Source: Pseudolabrys sp.
GTDB lineage: Bacteria > Pseudomonadota > Alphaproteobacteria > Rhizobiales > Xanthobacteraceae
DNA length: 64,000 bases
Reading direction: 5' to 3'
Assembly: GCA_017849615.1 (NCBI GenBank)
Contig: JAFIGS010000012.1
Location: forward strand, 124,001 to 188,000
A model generated the notes under the pieces. That model saw nothing but the letters and a program-made list of their open reading frames with translations. It had not been told where the DNA came from and made no database searches. Made by a program: the position numbers and the translations under genes. Below are positions 42,236 to 51,457 of this stretch, piece after piece; position 1 is the stretch's first letter; each line of letters starts with the position of its first letter.

Positions 42236-42622
42236 ATGAGCCACTTTCACGCCGTCGTCTGGATCGATCACCGCGAGGCGCGGGTGTTTCACTTCAACCC
42301 GACCGAGGCGGACAAGCAGGTCATCCATCCGGACAAGCCGTCCAAACATCTGCACCACAAGGCGGGCGAACTGGGCTCGGGCCATGCCGGCGCCGATCAC
42401 GATTTCCTGCATGCCGTGGCGCGGGCTTTCGCCGATGCCGGCGCGGTCCTGATCACAGGGCCCGGCAACGCCAAGAGCCAGCTCGTCAAGCACGTCGAGA
42501 CCCACGACGCGGCGCTGAAGAAGCTGATCGCCGGCGTCGAGACCATCGATCACCCGAGCGACGGCCAGCTCCTTGCCCACGCCCGCAAATACTTCAAGGC
42601 CGAAGACCGCATGACGCGGTGA
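42236..42622 (+). CDS. Small eRF1/baeRF-like protein (annotated elsewhere as translational machinery protein)
   Basis: This protein of 128 residues starts HAVVWIDHREARVFHF, with a central DHDFLHAVARAFADAGAVL, GPGNAK and a C-terminal DHPSDGQLLAHARKYF. This is the pattern of compact proteins resembling domain 3 of archaeal/eukaryotic release factor eRF1, found across Rhizobiales. GPGNAKSQLVKHV resembles the Gly-rich turn and following helix of that fold. Its biological role is unknown. AAGGGG lies nine bases before the ATG. A repeat follows it. Confidence 0.7.
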   Translation: MSHFHAVVWIDHREARVFHFNPTEADKQVIHPDKPSKHLHHKAGELGSGHAGADHDFLHAVARAFADAGAVLITGPGNAKSQLVKHVETHDAALKKLIAGVETIDHPSDGQLLAHARKYFKAEDRMTR

Positions 42623-42630
42623 TGGCTCCG

Positions 42631-42732
42631 GTCATTCCGGGGCGCGCATAGGCGCGAACCCGGAATCCAATAACATATGCCGAGTCCGCGTCTGGATTCC
42701 GGGTCCGCACCTTCGGTGCGTTCCGGAATGAC
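42631..42732. repeat. ATTCCGG-type dispersed inverted repeat
   Basis: The element begins GTCATTCCGGGGCGCG and ends TTCCGGAATGAC with internal AACCCGGAATCCA and TGGATTCCGGGTCC arms. It matches the chvG-hprK copy in all four conserved blocks. It separates the eRF1-like gene from the convergent pheA and could end both transcripts. Confidence 0.75.
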
Positions 42733-42739
42733 GGCAACG

Positions 42740-43609
42740 TCAGTCGTCGCTGTCTTCCTTGAAGGTGTTGCGATAGGCGTGCGCCGGATAGACGCCGAGG
42801 ATGCGCAATTCCTTGGAGAAGAAGGCGAGTTCTTCCAGCGCATGGACCAGCGCGGTGTCGTCGGGGTGGCCCTCGACGTCGGCGTAGAACTGGGTGGCGA
42901 AGAAGTTGCCGCCGACCATGTAGCTTTCCAGCTTGGTCATGTTGACGCCGTTGGTGGCGAAGCCGCCCATCGCCTTGTAGAGCGCGGCCGGCAGGTTGCG
43001 CACCCGGAACACGAAGGTGGTAATGACCTTGCCGTTGCCGGGCGTCGGCGGTTTGGCCCATTTCTTCTCCGGCGACAGCACGACGAAGCGGGTGGTCGAG
43101 TTTGACTCATCCTCGACATTCTCCTTGAGAATGTTGAGGCCGTAGATTTCGGCGGCCAGCCGCGAGCCGATGGCGGCGCGGGTGATGTCCTTGGCGTCCG
43201 AGATTTCGCGCGCCGAGCCGGCGGTGTCGGCGCCGATGACCGGCGTGAGCTTGAGTTCGCGGATGACCTTGCGGCACTGGCCAAGCGCCATCACGTGGCT
43301 CTGCACGGTCTTGATGGTTTCGAGCGTCGCGCCCTTGGGCGCCATCAACTGGTTGCGGATCGGCAGAAACCATTCGCCGATGATGTGCAGCTTCGCGGTC
43401 GGCATCAGGTGATGGATGTCGGCGACGCGGCCGGCGACCGAATTCTCGATCGGGATCATGCCGAGATCGACCTCGCCGCTTTCCAGCGCGGTGAAGCAGT
43501 CCTCGAACGTAGCGGCGGGCACCGGCTCGTGGTCGGGATAGGCTTCGCGGCAGGCGAGGTCGGAATTGGCGCCGCGCTCGCCCTGGAAGATGATTTTCTT
43601 GGTGGCCAT
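42740..43609 (-). CDS. pheA: Prephenate dehydratase
   Basis: This enzyme of 289 residues converts prephenate to phenylpyruvate in phenylalanine synthesis. The catalytic domain shows FQGERGANSD, IPIENSVAGRV near residue 53, and the essential STTRFVVL motif near 177. A C-terminal ACT domain (about 200-280) carries NMTKLESYMVGG, the phenylalanine-binding ESRP-like site with Tyr in place of Arg. There is no chorismate mutase domain, as usual in alphaproteobacteria. GAGCGGA lies five bases before the chosen ATG; another ATG is six codons earlier. It follows kdsB on the same strand. Confidence 0.93.
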   Translation of the reverse strand: MATKKIIFQGERGANSDLACREAYPDHEPVPAATFEDCFTALESGEVDLGMIPIENSVAGRVADIHHLMPTAKLHIIGEWFLPIRNQLMAPKGATLETIKTVQSHVMALGQCRKVIRELKLTPVIGADTAGSAREISDAKDITRAAIGSRLAAEIYGLNILKENVEDESNSTTRFVVLSPEKKWAKPPTPGNGKVITTFVFRVRNLPAALYKAMGGFATNGVNMTKLESYMVGGNFFATQFYADVEGHPDDTALVHALEELAFFSKELRILGVYPAHAYRNTFKEDSDD

Positions 43610-43661
43610 GATCGTCCGCTCGTTCATTCTGCCGGTGCGTTACACGCTTTGGCTTGGCTTG

Positions 43662-44396
43662 TCATGATGCTGACGGCAGCATCTTTCGCGCCTTGTCGAG
43701 GTCCTCGGGCGTATCGACGCCGAGCGGCACCGAGCCCACCACGGCGATGTCGATCCGCATGCCGGCATCCAGCGCGCGCAGTTGCTCCAGCCGCTCGCGC
43801 TGCTCGTTGGCCGACGGCGGCAGCTTGACGAAACGCTCCAGCGCCGGCCGCTTGTAGGCATAAAGGCCGATGTGGTGGTAGTGCGGGCCGGGGCCTTCGG
43901 CGTCGGCGCGGGTGAAGGTCGTGGCGCGCAGGTGGCCGGCGGCGATCGTGGTGCCCTTGGCCTTGACCACGTTCGGGTTGGTCAGTTCGGCCGGATCGTG
44001 GATCACGGCCGCCAGCGTGGCGATATCGACGGCGGGGTCGGCGAGGGGCGCCAGGGCCGCGCGGATGTCCCCGGGCGCGATGGTCGGCAGGTCGCCCTGG
44101 ACATTGACGATCCGGGCCACCCGATGCTCCGGATCGAGGGCTTCCAGAGCCTCGAAGATGCGGTCGGAGCCGGAGGCGTGGTCCGTGCTCGTCATCACCG
44201 CGCGGCCGCCGGCCTTCTCAACCGCCGCCTGCACCGCCTCGGAATCGGTCGCCACCACGACCTCGCCGATATGGGCTTCCTGCGCCCGGCGCAGCACCTG
44301 GACGATCATCGGCAGGCCGTTGATGTCCGCCAAGGGCTTGCCGGGCAGGCGGGTCGAGGCCATGCGGGCCGGTATGAGAATGATGGTCGCAGCCAT
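43662..44396 (-). CDS. kdsB: 3-deoxy-manno-octulosonate cytidylyltransferase
   Basis: This cytoplasmic enzyme of 244 residues activates Kdo with CTP to CMP-Kdo for lipopolysaccharide inner core synthesis. The N-terminal nucleotide-binding segment [20 protein letters not shown], the [15 protein letters not shown] motif and the VNVQGDLP metal-binding motif are clear, with HIGLYAYKR and [10 protein letters not shown] further on. pheA follows 52 bases downstream and a membrane cytochrome c gene diverges from it; this three-gene order is common in Rhizobiales. Confidence 0.96.
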   Translation of the reverse strand: MAATIILIPARMASTRLPGKPLADINGLPMIVQVLRRAQEAHIGEVVVATDSEAVQAAVEKAGGRAVMTSTDHASGSDRIFEALEALDPEHRVARIVNVQGDLPTIAPGDIRAALAPLADPAVDIATLAAVIHDPAELTNPNVVKAKGTTIAAGHLRATTFTRADAEGPGPHYHHIGLYAYKRPALERFVKLPPSANEQRERLEQLRALDAGMRIDIAVVGSVPLGVDTPEDLDKARKMLPSAS

Positions 44397-44515
44397 GGCC
44401 TGAGGACACCAAAATGTAGCGGGTGGACGGGCTTATACGGGTTGCCACGGGGCCGGCAAACCGGCTATTTGTCCGCCAGGTTTGGTCCGCATCCCTTCCT
44501 CGGGAACCGATTTTC

Positions 44516-45136
44516 ATGAACTCCTTCGAACTGAACAAGATTCTCGGCGCCGTGCTGGCGACCTGCCTCATGCTGCTGGCGCTGAATATCGGCGCGTCCG
44601 CGCTGTTCGCTCCCGAGAAGCCGGAAAAGCCGGGCTACAACATCGCCGTCAAGGAAGAGGGCGCGGGCGGCCCCGCCGCCGCGGGCGAGCCGGAAAAGCC
44701 GATCGCCGTGCTGCTCGCCAGCGCCTCGGTGGAAAAGGGCCAGGCCGCCGCCAAGCAGTGCGCCTCCTGCCACACCTTCGAAAAGGGCGGCCCGAACCGC
44801 GTCGGCCCGAACCTCTACGACATCATCGGCCACGAGCGCGGCACCGGCCGCGGCGGCTTCAACTTCTCGGCCGCGATGAAGGCCAAGGGCGGCAACTGGA
44901 GCTTCGAGGACCTCAACGAATTCCTCAAGAACCCGCGCGCCGCCATCCCGGGCACCAACATGACCTTCGCCGGCGTTTCGCGCGATACGGTCCGCGCCGA
45001 CCTTCTCGTCTATCTGCGCTCGCTCTCGGACAGCCCGCAGCCGCTCCCGGCCGCGGCGGACGCTGGCGCCGCACCGGCCAACGGCAAACCCGCCAATGGC
45101 GCGCCGGCCAAGCCGGGCGAGGCGCCGAAGCACTAA
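44516..45136 (+). CDS. Membrane-anchored cytochrome c (CycM-like)
   Basis: This electron carrier of 206 residues has an uncleaved N-terminal anchor (residues 8-31, KILGAVLATCLMLLALNIGA), a linker, and a class I cytochrome c domain at about 72-172. The haem-binding motif is CASCH (Cys82, Cys85, His86), and the distal ligand Met is in GTNMTFAGV. The C-terminus is a Pro/Ala/Lys tail. CycM-like proteins pass electrons from the bc1 complex to cytochrome c oxidase at the periplasmic face of the inner membrane. A hairpin follows the stop. Confidence 0.93.
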   Translation: MNSFELNKILGAVLATCLMLLALNIGASALFAPEKPEKPGYNIAVKEEGAGGPAAAGEPEKPIAVLLASASVEKGQAAAKQCASCHTFEKGGPNRVGPNLYDIIGHERGTGRGGFNFSAAMKAKGGNWSFEDLNEFLKNPRAAIPGTNMTFAGVSRDTVRADLLVYLRSLSDSPQPLPAAADAGAAPANGKPANGAPAKPGEAPKH

Positions 45137-45163
45137 GCGGCGCAATTATCGAACTTCGATCGA

Positions 45164-45193
45164 ACGGCCGGGCCCAAAAGCCCGGCCGTTTCG
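45164..45193 (+). terminator. Terminator hairpin after the cytochrome c gene
   Basis: Ten-base arms ACGGCCGGGC/GCCCGGCCGT with a six-base loop are followed by TTCGTT, 28 bases after the cytochrome c stop. The T-run is broken, so efficiency is uncertain. Confidence 0.7.
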
Positions 45194-45371
45194 TTACGAG
45201 CTTGTAATTGCGGCCATTGGCCACGGAGATTTGAGGACATTCAGCGCCTGCGACAGCCCCGGCTCTGGCAGGGGACCGAAAAACCGACATAATCGGAACC
45301 GAACTCGTCATGGTCGGCTTGAGCCGGCGGAACCTCGCCCTGACCCGAAATTTCGACAAGACGGCCCGCCC

Positions 45372-47270
45372 ATGAAAATTTCACGACGCAGCCTCCTCCA
45401 ATTGACCGCCGCAGCCGTCGCGGCGCCGGCCCTTGGAGGCATCGGCGCGATGTCGTGGGGAGCGGCCGCAACGGCGCAGGACAAGGCGCAGGGGCAGCCC
45501 TGGAAACATGGGCTTTCCCTGTTCGGCGATGTGAAATACCCCGCCGGCTTCAAGAATTTCGACTACGTCAACGCGTCGGCGCCGCAGGGCGGCATCGTGC
45601 GCCTCGGCGCTTTCGGCACCTTCGACAACTTCAATGAAGTCGTCGCCATGGTGAAGGGCAACCTCGCCGGCGGCGTCGGGCTCATGAGCGAATCGCTGAT
45701 GACTCAGGCCTTCGACGAAGTCTCGACCGAATACGGCCTGCTCGCCGACGGCGTGCGCTATGCCGACGATTTCTCGTGGGTGACCTATCGCATCAACGCC
45801 AAGGCACGCTGGCACGACGGCAAGCCGGTCACGGTGGACGACGTCATCTTCTCCTTCAACACCTTGAAGGAGAACCGCCCGGATCTCGCCGCCTATTACA
45901 ATCACGTCGTCAAGGCGGAGAAGACCGGCGAGCGCGAGATCACCTTCACTTTCGACGCGCCGGGCAACCGCGAACTGCCGCACATTGTCGGCCAGCTCAC
46001 CATTCTGCCGAAGCACTGGTGGGAAGGGACAGACAACTCCGGCCGCAAGCGCGACGTCACCGCGACGACGCTGGAGCCGCCGATCGGCTCGGGCCCGTAC
46101 CGCCTCAAGGAGTTCGTGCCCGGCCGCACCATCGTGTTCGAGAAGGTCGCCGACTACTGGGGCAAGGACCTCAACGTCAATATCGGCACCAACAACTTCG
46201 CGCAGATCCGCTACGAGTATTTCCGCGACATGACGGTGTCGCTCGAGGCATTCAAGGGCGACCAGATCGACTGGCGCACCGAATCCAGCGCCAAGGACTG
46301 GGCGACCGGCTACGACTTCCCGGCCGTGCGCGATAAGAAGGTGGTGCGCGAAGAATTCCCGATGACCAGCTCCGGGATCATGCAGGCTTTCGCCTTCAAC
46401 ATCCGCCGCGACAAGTTCAAGGATGCCCGGCTGCGCCGCGCCTTCAATTTCGTGTTCGACTTCGACGAGATGAACCGGCAGTTGTTCTACGGCCAGTACA
46501 AGCGCATCAACAGTTATTTCTACGGCACCGAACTCGCCTGTTCCGGCGTGCCGCAGGGTGCTGAGCTGGACATCCTCAACGAGGTAAAGGCTGACGTGCC
46601 GGCCGAACTGTTCACGCAAGCTTATGAAAATCCGCCGGGCGGCGGCCCCGAGGTTCTGCGCAACAATCTGCGCGCGGCGCTCGGTCTGATGCGTGAAGTG
46701 GGTTACGAGATCAAGGATACCAAACTGGTTGACAAGAGCGGCCGGCAGTTGTCTGTGGAATTCCTGCTAACGCAATCGCAAAGCCAATTCGAGCGGGTCG
46801 TTCTCACCTACAAATCATCGCTGGAGCGGCTTGGCATCGAGGTGTCGCTGCGCACCGTCGATACCTCGCAATACGAGAACCGCCTGCGCCAGTGGGACTA
46901 CGACATCATCGTGTCGAGTTGGGGCCAGTCGCTGTCGCCCGGCAACGAGCAGCGCGAATTCTGGGGTTCGAAAGCGGCGGATCGTCCCGGCTCGCGCAAT
47001 TCCATCGGCATCAGTAATCCGGCGGTGGACAAGCTGATCGAGCGCGTCATCTACGCCAAGAGCCGCGAGGAGCTGGTCGCGGCGACCCATGCGCTCGACC
47101 GCGTGTTGCTCTGGAACAACTATGTCGTGCCGCAGTGGAGCTATCCGTTCCAGCGCACCGCGCGCTGGGATCGCTTCAGCCGTCCCGAGAACATGCCGAA
47201 ATACGCCGCATCGGCGTTTCCGACCGTGTGGTGGTGGGACGAGGCCAAGGCGGCCAAGGCGCGAAGGTGA
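45372..47270 (+). CDS. yejA: Peptide ABC transporter substrate-binding protein, first copy
   Basis: This periplasmic SBP_bac_5 protein has 632 residues. The N-terminus MKISRRSLLQLTAAAVAAPA has a twin-arginine signal. KHGLSLFGDVKYPAGFKNFD and the following YVNASAPQGG are the pattern that marks YejA-type binding proteins; GLLADGVRY, WHDGKPVTVDDVIFSF, ILPKHWW and IGSGPYRLK follow. It would capture oligopeptides for the YejBEF importer encoded immediately downstream. Its stop TGA shares one base with the next ATG. The ATG is the only start giving a signal peptide. Confidence 0.92.
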   Translation: MKISRRSLLQLTAAAVAAPALGGIGAMSWGAAATAQDKAQGQPWKHGLSLFGDVKYPAGFKNFDYVNASAPQGGIVRLGAFGTFDNFNEVVAMVKGNLAGGVGLMSESLMTQAFDEVSTEYGLLADGVRYADDFSWVTYRINAKARWHDGKPVTVDDVIFSFNTLKENRPDLAAYYNHVVKAEKTGEREITFTFDAPGNRELPHIVGQLTILPKHWWEGTDNSGRKRDVTATTLEPPIGSGPYRLKEFVPGRTIVFEKVADYWGKDLNVNIGTNNFAQIRYEYFRDMTVSLEAFKGDQIDWRTESSAKDWATGYDFPAVRDKKVVREEFPMTSSGIMQAFAFNIRRDKFKDARLRRAFNFVFDFDEMNRQLFYGQYKRINSYFYGTELACSGVPQGAELDILNEVKADVPAELFTQAYENPPGGGPEVLRNNLRAALGLMREVGYEIKDTKLVDKSGRQLSVEFLLTQSQSQFERVVLTYKSSLERLGIEVSLRTVDTSQYENRLRQWDYDIIVSSWGQSLSPGNEQREFWGSKAADRPGSRNSIGISNPAVDKLIERVIYAKSREELVAATHALDRVLLWNNYVVPQWSYPFQRTARWDRFSRPENMPKYAASAFPTVWWWDEAKAAKARR

Positions 47271-49120
47271 TGATTACACGGCGTCACGCGCTTCTCCTGT
47301 CTGCCGGCGCGATTGCCGCCGCTCAATGGCCGCCGCGCACCAAGGCGCAAAGCCAGCCCATCGATCTCGATGTCGAACGCCACGGCATGTCGGCCTTCGG
47401 CGATCTCGCGCTGCCGGCGGACTTCAGGCATTTCCCCTACGTCAATCCCGATGCCCCGAAGGGCGGCGCCTTCTCCGAATGCATTTCGCGGCGGACCTAT
47501 AACGGCTCGTTCCTCACGTTCAATTCGCTTAACACCTACATCCTCAAGGGCGACGGCGCCTACGGCATGGACTGGACCTTCGCCACCCTGATGGTGAAGG
47601 CCGGGGATGAGCTGGACGCCATGTATGGCCTCGCCGCCAAGAGCGTGCGCATTTCCGACAACGGCGCGACCTATCGCTTCACCTTGCGCGACAAGCTGAC
47701 TTTCCATGACGGCTCGCCGCTGACGGCGCATGACGTCCTCTGGTCGCTGAACACGCTCAAGGAGAAGGGCCACCCGATCATCACGCAGCTTCTGGCCGAT
47801 CTCGAAAAAGCCGAAGCCGAAGGCGATGGCGTCGTGATCGCGCGCTTCAAGCCGGGCCGTGGCCGCGAGGTGCCGCTGTTCGTCGCCGGGCTGCCGATCC
47901 TGTCGAAGGCCTACTACAGCAAGAAGCCGTTCGACGAATCGACGCTCGATATTCCCCTCGGCAGCGGGCCCTACAAGGTGAGCCGCGTCGATGCCGGGCG
48001 CTATATCGAGTATGAGCGCGTGAAGGACTGGTGGGGGGCGAAGCTGCCGGTCGAAGTCGGGCAGAACAATTTCGACACCATCCGCTATGAATATTACCGC
48101 GACCGCGAGGTCGCCTTCGTGGGCTTCACGGCGCGCAACTACACCTTCCGGGAGGAGTTCACCGCGCGCACCTGGGCGACGCGTTACGACTTTCCGGCGA
48201 TCAAGGACGGCCGCGTCAAGCGCGACACCACGCGCGACGACACGCCGTCAGGCGCGCAGGGCTGGTTCATCAATACGCGGCGCGACAAGTTCAAGGACCG
48301 CCGCGTGCGTGAGGCGCTGATCGACGCCTTCGACTTCGAATACACCAACAAGAACATCATGTACGACGCCTATCTGCGCACGCACTCGGTGTTTCAGAAC
48401 TCGCCGATGATGGCGCAGGGGCAGCCGGGCGAGGCCGAACTGAAGCTGCTCGAGCCGTTCCGTGGGAAGGTGCCGGACGAGGTATTCGCGGCGCCGTATG
48501 TACCGCCGGTGTCCGACGCCTCGGGCCAGGACCGCCGCGTGCTGCGCCTCGCGGCCGGCAAGCTCAACGAGGCCGGCATTGTCTTGAAGGACGGCAAACG
48601 TGTGCTGCCGAACGGCCAGCCCTTCACCATCGAGTTCTTGAGCGAAGAGCCGAGCTTCAACCCGCATCATCTTGCGTACATCAAGAACCTCGAGCTGCTC
48701 GGCGTGCAGGCAAGCCTGCGCGTCGTCGATCCGGTGCAATACCGCGCGCGCGTCGATGCTTTCGACTTCGACCTTACCGTCGAGCGCATGGGTTTTTCAT
48801 CGACGCCGGGAGATTCGCTGCGCAGCTATTTCGCCTCGAGCGCGGCGAAGATCAACGGCTCGAAGAATCTCGCCGGCATCGTCGATCCGGCGATCGACGC
48901 GCTGGTCGAGAAGATCGTCTCGGCGGCGACGCGCGAGGATCTGATCGCCGCCTGCAAGGCGCTGGACCGCGTCGTGCGCGCCGGGCGGTACTGGGTCCCG
49001 CAATGGTATCTGGCGTCTCACCGCATCTCCTATTGGGACGTGTTCGGGCGGCCGGAGCGCCAGCCGCGCTACGACCGCGGCATTCCCGACACCTGGTGGG
49101 CGGCCGAGAAGAAGGGGTGA
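47270..49120 (+). CDS. yejA: Peptide ABC transporter substrate-binding protein, second copy
   Basis: This protein of 616 residues is paralogous to the preceding gene. It also begins with a twin-arginine-like signal (MITRRHALLLSAGAIAAAQW) and repeats the family pattern: RHGMSAFGDLALPADFRHFP, then YVNPDAPKGG, FHDGSPLTAHDVLWS and IPLGSGPYK. Its start codon overlaps the upstream stop, implying translational coupling. Two binding proteins per permease is a common arrangement in Rhizobiales Yej operons and could broaden the range of peptides. The permease gene follows after 39 bases. Confidence 0.92.
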   Translation: MITRRHALLLSAGAIAAAQWPPRTKAQSQPIDLDVERHGMSAFGDLALPADFRHFPYVNPDAPKGGAFSECISRRTYNGSFLTFNSLNTYILKGDGAYGMDWTFATLMVKAGDELDAMYGLAAKSVRISDNGATYRFTLRDKLTFHDGSPLTAHDVLWSLNTLKEKGHPIITQLLADLEKAEAEGDGVVIARFKPGRGREVPLFVAGLPILSKAYYSKKPFDESTLDIPLGSGPYKVSRVDAGRYIEYERVKDWWGAKLPVEVGQNNFDTIRYEYYRDREVAFVGFTARNYTFREEFTARTWATRYDFPAIKDGRVKRDTTRDDTPSGAQGWFINTRRDKFKDRRVREALIDAFDFEYTNKNIMYDAYLRTHSVFQNSPMMAQGQPGEAELKLLEPFRGKVPDEVFAAPYVPPVSDASGQDRRVLRLAAGKLNEAGIVLKDGKRVLPNGQPFTIEFLSEEPSFNPHHLAYIKNLELLGVQASLRVVDPVQYRARVDAFDFDLTVERMGFSSTPGDSLRSYFASSAAKINGSKNLAGIVDPAIDALVEKIVSAATREDLIAACKALDRVVRAGRYWVPQWYLASHRISYWDVFGRPERQPRYDRGIPDTWWAAEKKG

Positions 49121-49159
49121 GCGCGTGACGGACCGGCCATACTGCGCTAACAGGAACCC

Positions 49160-50275
49160 ATGACCGCCTATATTCTCCGCCGCATCCTGTTCATGATCCC
49201 GACGATGATCGGCATCATGCTGGTGTCATTCGTCGTGGTGCAGTTCGCGCCGGGCGGGCCGGTCGAGCAGGTCATCGCCAAGCTGCAGGGCTCCGACACC
49301 AGCGCGACCTCGCGCATTTCCGGCTCCGCCGGCGGCGACTTCGGCAGCCGCGGCATGGCGCAGGGCGGTTCCGGCGTCGATGCGACGACCTCGAAATACC
49401 GCGGCGCGCAGGGCATGGACCCGGCCTTCATCAAGAAGCTGGAGCAGCAATTCGGCTTCGACAAGCCGGCCCACGAGCGCTTCCTGTTGATGATGTGGAA
49501 CTACATCCGCTTCGATTTCGGCTCGAGCTATTTCCGCGACGTCACGGTGCTGCAGCTCATCAAGGAGAAGCTGCCGGTGTCGATGTCGCTCGGCATCTGG
49601 ATGACCTTGCTGACCTACCTCATCTCGATCCCGCTCGGCATCAAGAAGGCGGTCGACGCCGGCTCGCGCTTCGACATGTGGACCTCGACGGTCATCATCA
49701 TCGGCTACGCCATTCCGGGCTTCCTGTTCGCGATCCTGCTGATCATCCTGTTCGCCGGCGGCTCGTTCTTCAACTGGTTCCCGTTGCGCGGGCTGACATC
49801 CGACGATTTCTGGGCGATGCCCTGGTACAAGCAGATCCTCGACTATTTCTGGCACCTCACGCTGCCGATCATCGCCATGGCGCTGTCGGCCTTCGCCACC
49901 ATGACCCTGCTGACCAAGAACTCGTTCCTCGACGAGATCCGCAAGCAGTATGTGCTCACCGCTCGCGCCAAGGGCTGCTCGAACAATCAGGTGTTGTACG
50001 GCCACGTGTTCCGCAACGCGATGCTGATCGTGGTGGCGGGCTTTCCCTCGGCCTTCGTATCGGCCTTCTTCGCCGGTTCGCTGCTGATCGAGACCATCTT
50101 CTCGCTCGACGGTCTCGGCCTCCTCGGCTTCGAAAGCGTGCTCAACCGCGACTATCCGGTGGTGTTCGCCACGCTCTACATCTTCTCGCTGGTCGGCGTG
50201 GTGGTGAACCTGATCTCCGATCTCGCCTACACCTGGATCGATCCGCGTATCGATTTCGAGTCGCGGGAGGTGTGA
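49160..50275 (+). CDS. yejB: Peptide ABC transporter permease YejB
   Basis: This inner-membrane permease has 371 residues and six probable helices. The N-terminal LRRILFMIPTMIGIMLVSFV and VVQFAPGGPVEQVI match the DppB/YejB type. A long periplasmic Gly/Ser insert follows (about residues 42-80), typical of YejB. The EAA loop facing the ATPase is near residues 265-285 (YVLTARAKGCSNNQVLYGHV). AGGA lies upstream of the ATG. It is followed three bases later by yejE. Confidence 0.94.
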   Translation: MTAYILRRILFMIPTMIGIMLVSFVVVQFAPGGPVEQVIAKLQGSDTSATSRISGSAGGDFGSRGMAQGGSGVDATTSKYRGAQGMDPAFIKKLEQQFGFDKPAHERFLLMMWNYIRFDFGSSYFRDVTVLQLIKEKLPVSMSLGIWMTLLTYLISIPLGIKKAVDAGSRFDMWTSTVIIIGYAIPGFLFAILLIILFAGGSFFNWFPLRGLTSDDFWAMPWYKQILDYFWHLTLPIIAMALSAFATMTLLTKNSFLDEIRKQYVLTARAKGCSNNQVLYGHVFRNAMLIVVAGFPSAFVSAFFAGSLLIETIFSLDGLGLLGFESVLNRDYPVVFATLYIFSLVGVVVNLISDLAYTWIDPRIDFESREV

Positions 50276-50278
50276 GCC

Positions 50279-51457
50279 GTGGACGCACGCTCCGCTAACA
50301 CCGCGACCGTGACGCCGACCGGGCCCGCGCCCGCGCCGCGGCCGTGGATCAAGGTGTCGCCGCTGAACCGGCGGCGCTGGCAGAACTTCAAGCAGAACCG
50401 GCGCGGCTACTGGTCGCTGTGGATCTTCATGATCCTGTTCGTGGTCTCGCTGTTCGCCGAGTTCGTCGCCAACGACAAGCCGATCTTCATTCACGTCAAC
50501 GGCCAGTCGTTTTTTCCGGCGGTCGTCACCTATCCGGACACGGCCTTCGCCAAGGAGAAAGACCCGCTGCTTTTCGGTACGGCGGCCGATTATCGCGACG
50601 ATTACCTGATGGACCTGATCAAGAAGGAGAACGGCTTCATCGTCTGGCCGCCGATCAGGTTCTCCTATTCGACGCAGGTGTCGCGGCCGCCGTCGCCGTT
50701 TCCGTCGAAGCCGACCTGGGCGCTGACGCAGGCCGATTGCGATTTCGCCGCCAAGAACAATTTCGCCAAATGCGGAACGCTGGAGGCGAACTGGCTGGGC
50801 ACCGATGACGGCGGCCGCGACGTGATGGCGCGGCTGATCTATGGCTTCCGCATCTCGGTGCTGTTCGGCCTGTGCCTCACGATCGCATCGTCGATCATCG
50901 GCATCGCCGCCGGCGCCGTGCAGGGTTATTTCGGCGGCTGGACCGATCTCTTGTCGCAGCGCGTCATCGAGATCTGGACCTCGGTGCCGGAGCTGTACCT
51001 GCTGCTCATCATCTCGTCGATTCTGGTGCCGGGCTTCTTCGTTCTCCTGGGCATTCTGCTGCTGTTCTCCTGGGTCAGGCTGGTCGGCCTCGTGCGCGCC
51101 GAATTCCTGCGCGGGCGGAATTTCGAATACATCCAGGCGGCGCGCGCGCTCGGAGTCTCCAGCGCCACCATTATCTTCCGCCATCTGCTGCCGAACGCGA
51201 TGGTCGCGACGCTCACGTTCCTGCCGTTCATCCTATCGTCGTCGGTGATGACGCTGACGGCGCTCGACTTCCTCGGCTTCGGCCTGCCGCCGGGTTCGCC
51301 GTCGCTCGGCGAACTGCTCAGCCAGGGCAAGGCCAACATCCAGGCGCCGTGGCTCGGCCTCACCGGCTTCTTTGCTATCGCCATCATGCTGTCGCTGCTG
51401 ATCTTCATCGGCGAGGCGGTGCGCGACGCCTTCGATCCGCGGAAGACCTTCTCATGA
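50279..51457 (+). CDS. yejE: Peptide ABC transporter permease YejE
   Basis: The second permease subunit has 392 residues. The N-terminus has the OppC-type NRRRWQNFKQNRRGYWSLWI, then a long periplasmic domain (about 65-170) typical of YejE, the WLGTDDGGRDVMARLIYGFR motif, and the EAA loop EYIQAARALGVSSATIIFRH. A GTG start is chosen three bases after the yejB stop. Its stop overlaps the ATG of the ATPase gene (ATGA). With YejB it forms the membrane channel. Confidence 0.94.
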   Translation: MDARSANTATVTPTGPAPAPRPWIKVSPLNRRRWQNFKQNRRGYWSLWIFMILFVVSLFAEFVANDKPIFIHVNGQSFFPAVVTYPDTAFAKEKDPLLFGTAADYRDDYLMDLIKKENGFIVWPPIRFSYSTQVSRPPSPFPSKPTWALTQADCDFAAKNNFAKCGTLEANWLGTDDGGRDVMARLIYGFRISVLFGLCLTIASSIIGIAAGAVQGYFGGWTDLLSQRVIEIWTSVPELYLLLIISSILVPGFFVLLGILLLFSWVRLVGLVRAEFLRGRNFEYIQAARALGVSSATIIFRHLLPNAMVATLTFLPFILSSSVMTLTALDFLGFGLPPGSPSLGELLSQGKANIQAPWLGLTGFFAIAIMLSLLIFIGEAVRDAFDPRKTFS

